NCBI GenBank assembly: GCA_036023115.1
Contig: JAYKKT010000087.1
Span: 11,416,001-11,480,000, forward strand
Length of the DNA: 64,000 nucleotides
Direction: 5' to 3'
Origin: Brasenia schreberi
Taxonomy: Eukaryota > Streptophyta > Magnoliopsida > Nymphaeales > Cabombaceae
Shown here: positions 23,901 through 35,055 of the stretch, piece after piece
Layout of the letters: the number at the start of each line of letters is the position of its first letter
Position numbering within the stretch: the first letter of the stretch is position 1
Translations under genes and position numbers: made by a program
Notes under the pieces: generated by a model
The model's database searches: none
Told to the model about the DNA's origin: nothing
Seen by the model: only the letters and a program-made list of their open reading frames with translations

Positions 23901-26900
23901 AGTTCTCCAAAGAACCTCCCTCGATACCCTATCATAAGCTTTTTCTAGATCAATAAATATAATGTGAAGGTCTTTCTTTTTTGCTCTAAAATGTTCCATA
24001 AGTTGTCTCAAAAGGTAAATCGCTTCAATAGTAGATCTGCTTGGCATGAATCCAAATTGGTTCTCTGTTGTACTTGATACTTGTCTTAACCTACATTCGA
24101 TAATTCTTTCCCATAATTTCATAGTATGACTCATTAACTTGATACCTCGATAATTCGCACAATTTTGAATATCTCCCTTGTTCTTATATATGGGTATAAG
24201 TGTACTTGCTCTCCATTCCTCGGGCATCTTTTGGTTTTTTCATATTTCATTAAATAGTCTTGTGAGCCAAGTGATTCCTATTTCTCCTAGTATTTTCCAA
24301 ACTTCTATAGGAATATTATCTGGTCCTACAGATTTACCACCCTTCATATGTTTAAAAGCCTCTTTGACTTCATTCTTTTGAATATGTCGGTAGAAATTGT
24401 GGTTTATATACTTTTCTTAGTTGGCTAAATCTCCTAAACTAATACTAACATCTTTATTTTCATTAAAAATATTATAAAAATAGTTTTTTCATCTATTTCT
24501 TATATCATCATTTGCCACTAGAATTTTTTCATCCTCGTCTTTTATGCATCTAACATAATTAAGATCTTTAGTTTTCTTATCTCTAGCCCTAGCTATCCTA
24601 AAAATATCTCTTTCACCTTCTTTTGAGTTGAGTTTTTTATATAAGTCCTCCCAAATCTTAGCTTTTGCTTCCTTTTTTGTTTTCTTATAAGCTTCTAAAG
24701 TTTCACTAGTTTTCTTAGCATAATATAATTTGTAACATGCCCTCTTTGCCTTGATTTTATTTTGTACTACTTCACTCCACCACCAAGCTTCTTTTTGTGC
24801 CGATACACCTCCCTTAGATACCCCTAATACATCTTTCGCCACTTTCCTAATATGTATAGCCATATTGTTCCACATATCACAGGGTGTGCCAACATAATTC
24901 CAAACATCTCCTTGAAGGACTTTCTGTTTAAATATATCTTCTTTCTCGCTTTTGAGGTTCCACCATTTAGTCTGAATAGCTCGATGCACTCTTTTCTTCT
25001 TTATCCATTTTTTTATTTGTAAATCCATAACTAAAAGTCGATGTTGGGTGGTTAAGCTTTCTCCTGGAATTACCTTACAATCTTTACAACATGCTCTATC
25101 TCTTTTTCTACAAATAAAGTAATCAGGTAAAGAGTGTAGTAGACATACAACGATATGGTGACCGAATCATGACAACGATATGGTGACCGAATCATGACAT
25201 TGAAATTAGTCTTAGGAGCAAAGGTTTCGAATATAGTTTGTGCTTACGCACCCCAAGTAGGACTAGAAGATAGTATAAAGACAGTTTTTTGGAAAGAGTT
25301 AGATAATGTGTTTCAAAAGATTCCACAAAGGGAGAAGATTTGTTTAGGAGGAGATTTAAATGGACATGTCGGTAAAGAGGCATTAGGATATCAAGGGATT
25401 CATGGAAACTTTGGTCTTGGGGATATAAACGAGGAAGGTAGGGAGATTTTAAATTTTGCTATGGCATTTGATCTCTTTATAGTCAATACAATCTTCAAAA
25501 AACGAGATGAACATTTAATTACTTATAAGAGTGGCTTATCACAAACACAAATTGATTACTTTATTTGTAGAAAAAGAGATAGAGCATGTTGTAAAGATTG
25601 TAAGGTAATTCCAGGAGAAAGCTTAACCACCCATCATCGACTTTTAGTTATGGATTTACAAATAAAAAAATGGACAAAGAAGAAAAGAGTGCATCGAGCT
25701 ATTCAGACTAAATGGTGGAACCTCAAAAGCAAGAAAGAAGATATATTTAAACAGAAAGTCCTTCAAGGAGATGTTTGGAATTATGTTGGCACACCCTGTG
25801 ATATGTGGAACAATATGGCTATATATATTAGGAAAGTGGCGAAAGATGTATTAGGGGTATCTAAGAGAGGTGTACCGGCACAAAAAGAAGCTTGGTGGTG
25901 GAGTGAAGTAGTACAAAATAAAATCAAGGCAAAGAGGGCATGTTACAAATTACATTATGCTAAGAAAACTAGTGAAACTTTAGAAGCTTATAAGAAAGCA
26001 AAAAAGGAAGCAAAAGCTAAGATTTGGGAGGACTTATATAAAAAACTAAACTCTAAAGAGGGTGAAAGAGATATTTTTAGGATAGCTAGGGCTAGAGATA
26101 AGAAAACTAAAGATCTTAATTATGTTAGATGCATAAAAGACGAGGATGAAAAAATTCTAGTGGCAAATGATGATATAAGAAATAGATGAAAAAACTATTT
26201 TTATAATATTTTTAATGAAAATAAAGATGTTAGTATTAGTTTAGGAGATTTAGCCAACTAAGAAAAGTATATAAACCACAATTTCTACCGACATATTCAA
26301 AAGAATGAAGTCAAAGAGGCTCTTAAACATATGAAGGGTGGTAAATCGGTAGGACCAGATAATATTCCTATAGAAGTTTGGAAAATACTAGGAGAAATAG
26401 GAATCACTTGGCTCACAAGACTATTTAATGAAATATGGAAAAACCAAAAGATGCCTGAGGAATGGAGAGCAAGTACACTTATACCCATATATAAGAACAA
26501 GGGAGATATTCAAAATTGTGCGAATTATCGAGGTATCAAGTTAATGAGTCATACTATGAAATTAGGGGAAAGAATTATCGAATGTAGGTTAAGACAAGTA
26601 TCAAGTACAACAGAGAACCAATTTGGATTCATGCCAAGCAGATCTACTATTGAAGCGATTCACCTTTTGAGACGTCTTATGAAACATTTTAGAGCAAAAA
26701 AGAAAGACCTTCACATTATATTTATTGATCTAGAAAAAGCTTATGATAGGGTACCGAGGGAGGTTCTTTGGAGAACTTTGAAAAAAAGAGGTTTTCCATT
26801 GACATATATTAACCTTATAAGAGACATGTATGATGGTGCAAAAACATGTGTGAGGACTCATGAAGGAACGACAGACTTCTTTGAAGTTAATATTGGGTTC

Positions 26901-29900
26901 CATCAAAGATCAACTTTAAGTCCATACTTATTTATAATGGTGATGGATGAGTTAACAAAACATATTCAAGATGAAGTACCTTGGTGTATGTTATTTGCAG
27001 ATGACATTGTATTAGTAGAGGAGTCTAAGGAAAAAGTTAATAGAAAATTAGAACTATGGAGAGAAACATTAGAAAGCAAAGGCCTCTGACTTAGTAGAAC
27101 AAAGACAGAATATATGGAATGTAAGTTTGATCATTTGGTTACTTCAGAGGACATAGAAATTAAAATTGGCACACATTGCATTCCCCAAAAGAAAAGTTTT
27201 AAATACCTAGGGTCAATTTTTCAGAGTGATGGAAGAATTGATGGAGATGTTACACATAGAATTAATGCTGGTTGGTTAAAATGGAGAGGAGCATCAGGTA
27301 TTCTTTGTGATAAGAAGATACCATTAAAATTAAAAGGTAAATATTATAGAGCAACAATTAGGCCTGTCATGTTTTATGGTTCTGAGTGTTGGGCAGTTAA
27401 TCATCAACATGTACAAAAGATGTTTGTGACAGAAATGAAGATGTTGAGATGGATGAGTGGTCATACAAGAAAAGACCGTATACATAATGAGGTTATTAGA
27501 AACAAATTAGGAGTGGCACCAATAGAGGATAAAATGAGAGAACATCGTTTAAGATGGTTTGGACATATAGAAAGAAGATCAAAAGAAGAACCTGTAAGAA
27601 GGTTAGAAAAACTAAATTTGGAAAGTATTAAAAGAGGTAGAGGACGACCACAAATGTGTTGGAAAGAAACAATAAAGAATGATCTAGCTTATTGGGAGTT
27701 AACTGCTAACATGGCACACGATAGGGATCTGTGGAAACAAAGAATCCATGTAGTTGACCCCGTCTAGTATGGGAAAAGGCTTAGTTGTTGTTGTTGTTGT
27801 TGTTGAAAGCAACTATTCAAATTGGTTCAAATCCAGTCCAACACGAAAGAACTAAACACATAGAAATAGATTGTCACTTTATTCGTGAAAAAGTTACCAG
27901 TGGGAAAGCTCAGTTAAACTATGTAAAATCATGAGATCAAGTTGCGAATATACTCATCATGACAGTACCAAAAGGAGTTCTTCAACATGTACTCAGCAAG
28001 TTGAGAGTCTTGAATATGTTCCTCCCAACCTAAGGGAGACTGTCAGAAGGAATATACAATGTTTAATATGTGTTAGAATAGTTTGGTTTGTTTGTTGTAG
28101 TTGAATTTAAAAGTAGATTTATATTCAAGGCACTTATTAGGGATAGTTTAGTCAAGTTTAGTCTTGTATATAATAAACTAATAGGGCTTAAACCCTATTA
28201 GCAGAAATAAGAAAAAGGTGTGTGAGAGAGAGAGAGAGTGGTGCAAGCAACAGCAATAGACTGCACGCCTCCTCCACCGTTTTTTCCTTGGCTGATTGTT
28301 GATTCGATCTTGCATGCTCTATGTCGATTTTATTCAACACATGACAATGCAAATCCTAGAATAACAATATAGATTCAGAATAGAGCTCTAACCAGATCTA
28401 ATCTGACACCAATTATATGGTTATGATATTGGAAAATCCATGCATGTATTTGTGTATACACTACGCATATAATTGCATGTGTCTCTGTTATACGTATATG
28501 TAATGAAAGAGACAGTAGGTCCTGATCCCTTTGGTCAGTCAATTTGATAGTCCCCTTCACAAAGTCTAATTGAAGTATATCTATAGATACATTTGGCAAT
28601 GCAAATAATGTGCAAAGAACGAACATACTTTATTGTGGAGCCTCCCTTCCCAATTATGCCACCACAGGCACTGTTTGGAACGACAAGCCTCAATCTTGAT
28701 GTAGAATCTGCATCATTGCCATCTTCAGCATGTGACTGGGTGCAAAATTACCAAGAGAAACACTCGAGTTAACATCAAAATCACGAGTGCTGCAACCTTG
28801 GCCAATTAAAAAAGTGAATTACTTCATGACAGTTGCACAACTATGTGAACAATAAGCAGAAAGTGTAAATTATGTTACCTCACTCTGCAGTTTTGAAAGT
28901 ATCAGCTCCATTGCAGTAAGAATATCACTAACACCTCCAGTTACCATAATGATTCTATCTGTTGTTCCCGGAAAATATTCATGGTTGCGAGACAACTGGA
29001 TGCGGGTTCCAGACTGTGATTGCAATTCAGTGATAGTTGAACCTCCCTTGCCAATGACAGATCCAGCTGCAGCATTTGACACGAGAAACCTGATGCTTGT
29101 GGACCTTTCTTTATCATCTGAGAGTGAATGCATCAGTAAAACAAGCTCGTCCATGACATGCAAAGCACAAGAAGAAGCAAGCTAGCTATTACAGTAGTTT
29201 GAAATCAAGTGGAAAACAAAGGAGATAACATACTAGTATGCTTCCAAATCTTGTTAGTAGAGAAAGAAGAAAAGCAATTATAAACAAAGATTTCTGATAA
29301 CCATGCCAAGGAGCCTCAGAACACCAATGCTGGTGTTACAAAGAAGCCAGGTGACAAGAGTCACTAACTAGCAAAAAGTAATATTATGTAATTTGCAATG
29401 CTTAGAAAATACATTCACATGACGGGGAACTTCAAGCGATTCCCAAGGACATTAGGGTTCAACTGTATAAGATGAATACTTTTATGGAAACAGTGCATCA
29501 CTAATGCTGCTTAAAATTAAATAGCTGTAGAGACCTTTCCAAAAGGATATTACTTCCATAAAAACAAATGGCTTTGAGTAAATGTAAACACGTCCAGCAC
29601 ATGTAAACTAGAATTGCATAAAGTTTCACCCATTCATCAAAAATATAAGTTGCTTTCATCTTATTTATATGGGCAGTTACAAAGTTCTGCAACTTTGGAA
29701 TCTAAGCAGCTTGCTTTGATAGCACATTCAAACACATCGATGCTATGCTCAATAGGGCAGATTTCATATGTGGCTTACTTTATTCACTTTGCATCGAAAT
29801 AGTCCGTTTTGGTTTTTAAGTTTCAAATCCTGCAGCAAAAACCAAACCATGCAGACTTTTCTCATCGTGCTGAAATCAGAATATAGTCAAATCCAGCAGA

Positions 29901-30798
29901 ATAGGATGGCAGGGAATCCGCTAGTAACACCACGCCTTATGAATAAGATGGAAGTTTGTCTCCATCATCCACAAAACCTACGCACTGGACTCAGAAACCA
30001 CGTCAATTTCCATACTAAGCTTGTAAGCCGATGTGTTTCACCAGCTAACAGACTTTAAGGCCCTTACCGATAACCCTGAGGTCATATACTTATATATGTC
30101 TGATAGAATCTGCTTTAGCTGAACAAAATGGCCGTTGCAGTTATCTTTAGTAACTTAAGCATCAACAGGAAAATTGTACTTCGCCACGCAAAGAATATCC
30201 AAATCTACCCAACTCATTTTTTTTTAAATCTACCGGTTGCCAGCAAGACAAGACCTCGATGGCCCAATGTACCTCCAAACCCTAAAAATGAACCAAAGCT
30301 TTGCATCAGTCTGATAAACCCGACTTCGCAACGTTATTTTTCCATAAGATTCTAAAATCGTGATATTGAAAGTTTATTTCGCGTCTTTGATGCGATTCCT
30401 GACGATTTCATCGTCTCAAAGCGTTCGTCGTCTACCCACACGTTCAATCAAACCCCTTCATTGTTCGTGTCGAAACATCAAAATCACCGCCATCATCACG
30501 AACCAAAACGTTATCCACGACCACATTCAATAAAAAAAAGCCCTGTAACGACCCAAATTTCTGCCTTTCATTTCATTTCTTGCAGACGTTGGAAAAGATA
30601 GCACCATGACCCTTGGAAACAGAGATCTAAACGAATGAAACGTGTCCCATCGTACAGACACTACATAACAAGAACAATAAAGCAAATGGAGAAGAACGAA
30701 GAGACTGAGTGTTTACCTTGGTTAGTTCTGTTGTGGGGGGCTGTCGATCTCTTGTTGGTCACTTCTGGAGATGAGACGTATGATTCAGGGGATTCCAT
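14994..30798 (-). CDS. BTR1: Three-KH-domain RNA-binding protein, BTR1-like
   Basis: Eight exons on the minus strand join in frame: 30717-30798, 28879-29117, 28629-28735, 17537-17730, 17011-17135, 15289-15444, 15153-15214 and 14994-15081, giving 350 aa ending RIASYHER. Start is the ATG at 30796-30798. KH1 is ~35-105 (GKGG loop at 50-53), KH2 ~120-195 (GKGG 136-139), KH3 ~276-345 (GRGG 290-293), with a Gly/Pro/Tyr linker between KH2 and KH3. All three loops are intact. Domain spacing and sequence fit Arabidopsis BTR1/BTR1L (binding to tomato mosaic virus RNA), a single-stranded RNA-binding protein of 313-334 aa. All introns are GT-AG except the one after exon 5, which starts AAG|GCAAGT (GC-AG). 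Intron 3 (17731-28628) is 10.9 kb because of nested transposons, yet its splice sites are good. Likely functional. Confidence 0.93.
18543..18805 (+). repeat. 5' LTR of the intronic copia, with internal 100-bp duplication
   Basis: Begins TGTTAGAAGGAAATATGC and matches the 3' LTR at 28041. It differs by carrying two successive copies of a 100-bp block (18595-18694 and 18695-18794) covering 'gtagttgaatttaaaggtag' to 'aaactaatagggtttaa'; the 3' LTR has one. The distal part of the LTR is diverged or lost after ~18805. Confidence 0.85.
20911..21226. repeat. 158-bp tandem duplication in the copia coding region
   Basis: Copies 20911-21068 and 21069-21226 share 'tttacctctaac', 'ggaagactaggtggaccca' and 'atacaaaagtagtatagaga', with scattered differences. 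It lies between the integrase and RT relics and disrupts the frame. Confidence 0.85.
22870..25125 (-). mobile_element. RTE-like LINE (inner copy), inverted
   Basis: The same LINE family on the minus strand, 5'-truncated. The 3' terminus lies at the left with a degenerate (TTG/TTTG)n tail seen on the plus strand as 'aaacaaacaaacaaacaaca'. Reading right to left, 25028-24489 encodes the segment [17 protein letters not shown], 24227-23523 the RT palm with [12 protein letters not shown], and 23310-23071 the C-terminal [17 protein letters not shown] block. Frame changes near 23650, and stops occur. It shares with the outer copy the loss of a KAVSEA segment that the copy at 47055 keeps, so these two are sister copies. 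Confidence 0.92.
22880..27790. repeat. Long inverted repeat formed by the two LINE copies
   Basis: The left arm ~22880-25122 (minus LINE) and the right arm ~25553-27790 (plus LINE) are head to head and visibly near-identical over about 2.24 kb, with a ~430-bp spacer holding endonuclease sequence unique to the right copy. A transcript across it in either direction could fold into a long hairpin. Because it lies in intron 3 of the KH gene, the primary transcript of that gene would contain it. Confidence 0.9.
25126..27767 (+). pseudogene. LINE endonuclease-reverse transcriptase, one frame with stops
   Basis: A single reading frame encodes the C-terminal part of an AP-like endonuclease ([35 protein letters not shown]) and a full reverse transcriptase ([77 protein letters not shown]). 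No frameshift is seen from 25194 to 27767, but there are three stops: TGA at 26187-26189 (a Trp in the copy at 47055), TAA at ~26260, and TGA at 27087-27089 (CGA in the other copy). The start and the first endonuclease motifs are missing. It probably made its own last insertion fairly recently but cannot move now. Confidence 0.92.
28041..28339 (+). repeat. 3' LTR of the intronic copia
   Basis: Begins TGTCAGAAGGAATATACA and shares 'gtgttagaatagtttggttt' and 'aaactaatagggcttaaacc' with the 5' LTR. A TATA-like 'tgtatataataaac' lies near 28170. It contains a short GA run (28225-28237). The end at 28338/28339 is inferred from the ACATG that follows; it is ambiguous by one base because of CA overlap. 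Confidence 0.8.
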
Positions 30799-31196
30799 GT
30801 CCACGGAGCCCGCCTCCAACACCGTCTTACGCGCTTCTCCCGCTCCCTTCCCAATAAATCTTCAACTGTATCATTTAGGCCCAAATCTCCGTTTCCGCCC
30901 TTTTGTTCTTGCGTGCAGACGATCGTGTCTTCGTTTTCTCTTTTCAGTTTACAACGACTTGTATTGTCCTCGGTCAGAAAAATAAATTTTTGTATTTGCC
31001 GTAAGGAATTTTGTGCTGTCTTTGACTGTTCATTGATGATAAAATAGATGTTGTAATCTTCATTGATTTGCTTGAGCTAACAAAATATGGGTCGCTTTAA
31101 AAAAAATGAAACAAATATGGGTGCGTTCTCCTCGACTGTCCAATGGATTCTAATGGTTGTTAAAAGTAGAAAACTGTGGTTAATGTGCGAAAATGT

Positions 31197-31198
<2 letters not shown>
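30799..31198 (-). other. Probable 5' UTR and promoter region of the KH gene
   Basis: Immediately upstream of the minus-strand start at 30798. No other gene is visible here. I could not fix a TATA box or transcription start. Confidence 0.4.
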
Positions 31199-31265
<67 letters not shown>

Positions 31266-31266
31266 C
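31199..31266. repeat. Compound microsatellite (TA)n(TG)n
   Basis: About 23 TA units (31199-31245) run directly into about 10 TG units (31246-31266). Length is likely to vary between individuals. Confidence 0.97.
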
Positions 31267-34180
31267 AGGTCATAAGGAGTGTCTGGTTACCTGCTATTGA
31301 GGGTAGAAAAAAGATCAAGTCAGTAATAATCACCCCCTAAAGAAAGACATAGTGTTAGAAATACCGTAAAGAAAGACTGTTAGAAATGTGTTGATATTTC
31401 AAATGAAAGCATACATTATAAAATATGAGCTTGCTGTTTTAAACTTGAAAGTTTACCAACTCATTTAGCGAGCCATAAACTTGGTTTTGGTTGAAATTTT
31501 TCACTTTAAAGTTTATGTAAAACTCGAAGTAAAACTTCTCTATCTACTTGCTTGCGGCAACGTGCCAGCTAGTTTGCAAAACTAGCAAAGATTTTGAAAA
31601 TTTTGACTTCTTCTGCGATTGTAGGCAAGCGGACTCTTTTCACTTAAACCTTCTTCAATCTATGCTCAAGAGTCGGTTTAAGCGCATAGGAACTTGAAGT
31701 TTAAAACATATATGAACTCCAATTCACGTGAATAACTGGTGTTTTTGAAAGAATTTGAATGTGCACTTTGATTCAAAACTTGAAATAAAAGTCCTGAAAA
31801 ACAGAATATTCTGTTTTTAGGGCTTGCTTTCAAAATAAATCTGGACATCCTATAGGCCTCAAAAAATCACTAAAAATTTATCAAACCAAGTCTGTGGTAT
31901 GGAGGACCTATAGCTTTTTACATATCTGAAATTGGAGTTGTATTGAATCAAAATTAAATCTGTAAAAGAGGCTTATTCAAGTGTATGGAACTGTCTTGTC
32001 ATAGAAATACAGATTGAGCTTCTATCTCAGTGATCCGAGTTTTAAATTTAATGATTTTGATGTTGTTGGAAAGCTATGGATGTCAACTTTCTAATGCATT
32101 AAGAATCAATGGATTTGGACTTCTGTAGATAGAATAATGGGATAAAAGCCCAGACTCTGTTATAGGAAAAGTGATTGTGTAGACAATGAGCAGATTTTTG
32201 TTCGATTTTGCCCAATTTTACTTACATGGTTGGACGGTCTTAAAATTCTTGAAAATTTTATTTAAGGTGGGTTAGTGTGTGTAAAATAAGTGAGCAAAGT
32301 TTCAAGCAAAAAGGAGCAAGAATCCGAAAATGAAAATTGCATCAATCATCAAATACAGAGATTGGAAATTCAAATATCGGTTTTTAAGAATCTAATTATG
32401 CAAACTCACATGAAATTGAAATTGCAACCATTCTACATCCCGAATTAAACTCACACGAAGGGAAATTGCAACAACTGTATATTCTGAATTAAACTCATAC
32501 GAAGGGAAATATACATATTAGCTTAAGCATAGAGGGGGTTAGGAAGTATAGAGTGTTTATAACATATATTGGGGTAGAAGCATAATCGAACAATTATAGT
32601 TCATGTGTGTGAGTGTCGATTCATCCATGAAATAAAATAACAGCAATTCTAAAAGTTATTACAACTTGGGGGCAGACGAAGCTCCATTAATACAACCCCA
32701 TATTAATGAATTGAAAGAAGGAAGATGGAATTCAAATTGAGTTTAGGATGCACTTACACGATTTTGACAAAAGGGGGGCCGGGGATTCAAGAATGAATCC
32801 GGCCTCCACTCCTTCCTTTTCCTTCAAACTTCCTCAACACTCACCTAGCTCCCTCTCCTTTACTCCACCTTGATGTGAACGACCCTCACTGGAAACTCTC
32901 TCCTCTAGCCTAGCTCTCACCCCAAGATAGCAGCCCTTTCTCCAATTGTCCAAGATGCATAACATATAGAACCCGCCCCTCCTTGGCCCTATTTATAGGC
33001 CAAGGGGCTGGTTTAGGCCCTTCTTTGGGGCGGGTTGGATCAACCCTTTGTTTGGTTTGAGACCCATTTGAGTGGTCTCCTCTATGATAGAATGGACCAG
33101 CCTCATGTGGGCTGGTTCCTAGGCTTAGATCAGCCATGAACTTGGTAAAATCGGGTGAGCCTCTTTGGCTTGGCTGGCCCATGTGAGCTTGGCTTGATAT
33201 GATGAACTCTTGATGATGCTTTGGTTGCAATATTTCAAATATAATTCATTTGATAAAATATGCTTTATCCCGACCATGTATCTGATTTGAATTGGCTTCA
33301 TTGGTTTGAAATTATGCATCATGATCTTGACCCAATTCGGGTGCACTCCTCTTGACCGTCCAAATATAACATGGGCTTGAATCATTGTGGCTCGATATGT
33401 TAATGATTCTTTGCAACCTTTCAAAGCCATTTTGATTGATCATCTTGGCCGTGTATACTTGAATTTGCATCTTTTGATTTGGGCTAATTCATTGTAAGCT
33501 CGACCCCATCTTGCATTTGAAATTGAACTCGCCTTGAAATGAAACTTGATTCAGCCCGTGATTCCAGTCAAATCTATTTGTGATCTTCGTCGACGTTTGG
33601 ATAGGCTTCAATCTCATTTGCCTTAATGACCTAATATCTTTTGCTTTATGGAATTGGTCTCGATCTAGACTTGGGTTGGGTCATACTTGTTTATCTGATT
33701 TGTTTCGAGATTCATGAGCTTTTTAACTTGAATTTAAAATCTTTATTTTGAAACATTCCTAAAAAAGACTTAAACTTTAAAAGTTGGGGTTTTTCAATTT
33801 AAAGGTTCATAAAGGCTTTAAATTGATTTTCAAAATTCAAGAGTTTTTGAAAACATTTTAAAATTTTGGGCAACACGACATGAGACGAGAAAACCAACAT
33901 TTACTAATGGAAAGTGGGGATGACAATGGGGCAGGTTAAGAACGAATATATATATATATATATATATAGCTAGTCCTCACTTGAATATTAACAAGGTATG
34001 GATTTAGGTCCCTTTTTCTCCAGCGAGTAGCGGGTTGGTTACTGGCAAAAACAGGACATATGTGAGACCGGGTATGGGTCGAGCACCATTTTCCTGTACT
34101 CGAACTGGTTGGGTCGAGTCGGGTCGTGTCAAATTGCCATCCTTAGCGGGATGAAGACAACGACGCTCATCGCTTAAAAA
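31267..34180. other. No host gene; LTR-like non-coding repeat on the minus strand
   Basis: About 2.9 kb without a supported gene. On the minus strand a strong TATA element (CCTATAAATAGGG, 32987-32999) sits in a non-coding stretch, and a possible LTR start TGTTGCCCAAAATTTT lies at about 33875 reading leftward. That arrangement fits the LTR of a gypsy-type element or a solo LTR, but I could not find the other end or target duplications. A (TA)n run lies at 33947-33968. Short open frames here (such as 32910-33230) have no recognised domain. Confidence 0.35.
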
Positions 34181-34260
34181 CAGGCGATGAATCTTGTCGT
34201 TTGATTCTTCCTATCATCGATCGAACGGTCCACATTTGTCGATTCATGTCTTCCACAATC

Positions 34261-34296
34261 TGACCAATCAGAACGCTTTACAGTTTTACTATAAAC
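34261..34296 (+). promoter_or_regulatory. CCAAT and TATA boxes upstream of the H2B pseudogene
   Basis: CCAAT at 34264-34268 and CTATAAA at 34289-34295 lie 133 and 108 bases before the ATG, in the spacing normal for plant histone genes. They look undamaged. Confidence 0.6.
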
Positions 34297-34396
34297 AGCG
34301 CATGCTGTTAAACTTCCTTTCCGTCTTCCCAAACTCTCTCCTTCATAAACTCCGCTGCCGTTCTCTCTCTCCGTAGATTTCTAGCCATTCGTAGCT

Positions 34397-34829
34397 ATGC
34401 CGGCCAAGGCAGAGAAGAATCCCACCGAGAAGAAGCCTGCGACTGGCGAGGAGAAGAAAGCGACGGTGGCAGCCGGAAAGAAGCCGAAGGCGGAGAAGAA
34501 GCTTCCTTGGTAGGAAGGAAAGGCTGACAAGAAGAAGAAGGCGAAGAGAAGCTCGGAGACGTACAAGGTCTACATATTCAAGGTTTTTAAGCAGGTTCAC
34601 CCTGATATCGGGATATCGAGCAAGGCGATGAGTATTATGAACTCTTTCATCAACGATATATTTGAGAAGCTCGCCCAAGAGGCCGCTCGTCTCGCTAACT
34701 ACAATCATAAGCGGACGATCACGTCTCGCGAGATCCAGACATCTGTCCGCCTTTTTCTTCCTGGCGAGCTTGCAAAAGCATGCTGTCTCCGAGGGCACGA
34801 AGGCCGTCACCAAGTTTACCAGTGCTTAG
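34397..34829 (+). pseudogene. Histone H2B pseudogene (one stop, one frameshift)
   Basis: An intronless frame starts at ATG 34397-34399 with a Lys/Ala/Pro-rich tail (MPAKAEKNPTEKK), then the H2B fold: [51 protein letters not shown] and [20 protein letters not shown]. Two lesions break it. Codon 39 is TAG (34511-34513) where a sense codon follows KKLPW. An extra A in the run 34774-34777 shifts the last 17 or so codons; in the other frame they read as the usual H2B end and stop at 34827-34829. Several core residues also differ from the common plant consensus, such as Phe in the Val-Leu-Lys helix. Plant H2B genes are normally intronless and multicopy, so loss of one copy is tolerable. A sequencing error at either site would change the call. 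Confidence 0.9.
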
Positions 34830-35008
34830 ATTCCATTGCCGTCTCTGCATTCTCTGTTTTGTCTCATGCTTTCTGTCCGGGTTTATGTAGATGTTTTGGT
34901 TCATTCGAGATGGTGTGATGTGTATAGGTTGCGGACAGGATGTTCATGTATAAACCGATACGATATACCTTCTATCTTCCTATAGTTGAAGAATACTGAT
35001 TTCCTTTG

Positions 35009-35009
<1 letters not shown>
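34830..35009 (+). other. 3' flank of the H2B pseudogene
   Basis: T-rich 3' UTR-like sequence ending at the CT microsatellite. No gene is seen. Confidence 0.4.

Positions 35010-35052
<43 letters not shown>
35010..35052. repeat. (CT)n microsatellite
   Basis: About 20 uninterrupted CT units just downstream of the H2B pseudogene. Confidence 0.97.

Positions 35053-35055
<3 letters not shown>

Larger units (their letters stand above)
22757..27805 (+). mobile_element. RTE-like LINE (outer copy) inserted in the copia element
   Basis: A perfect 18-bp target duplication, AAAGCAACTATTCAAATT, flanks the element (22739-22756 and 27806-27823) and joins the two halves of the copia RNase H frame (DNKATIQI / [11 protein letters not shown]). 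The element has a 5' leader (22757-~22869, 'tcaccattgcattgccggtc'), an endonuclease-RT frame (25126-27767) and a 3' end in 'ggcttagttg' plus (TTG)n. Part of the N-terminal endonuclease is missing, and a second LINE (22870-25125) lies inside in reverse orientation. A 25-bp unit (acgatatggtgaccgaatca core) is duplicated at 25151-25200. RT motifs and the TTG tail fit the plant RTE clade better than L1. Confidence 0.93.
18543..28339 (+). mobile_element. Ty1/copia retrotransposon in KH-gene intron 3, split by LINEs
   Basis: Two related LTRs (18543-~18805 and 28041-28339) flank copia coding relics in plus orientation, opposite to the host gene. The order is gag (19060-19200), zinc-knuckle relic (~19460-19520), protease ([11 protein letters not shown], ~19725), GAG-pre-integrase, integrase (~20170-20370), RT (21799-22100, with IYIDDVIL) and RNase H (22480-22735 plus 27824-27960). 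ACATG precedes the 5' LTR (18538-18542) and follows the 3' LTR (28339-28343), a candidate 5-bp target duplication. A purine-rich tract (taagggagac) precedes the 3' LTR. Stops and frameshifts are frequent, so it is dead. The RNase H domain is cut by a 5-kb LINE block at 22757-27805. Confidence 0.88.

Noticed and set aside
23523..24227. Reverse transcriptase as a host (domesticated) gene
   Set aside because: It has frameshifts, a LINE 3' tail and sister copies nearby, so it is an ordinary LINE copy.
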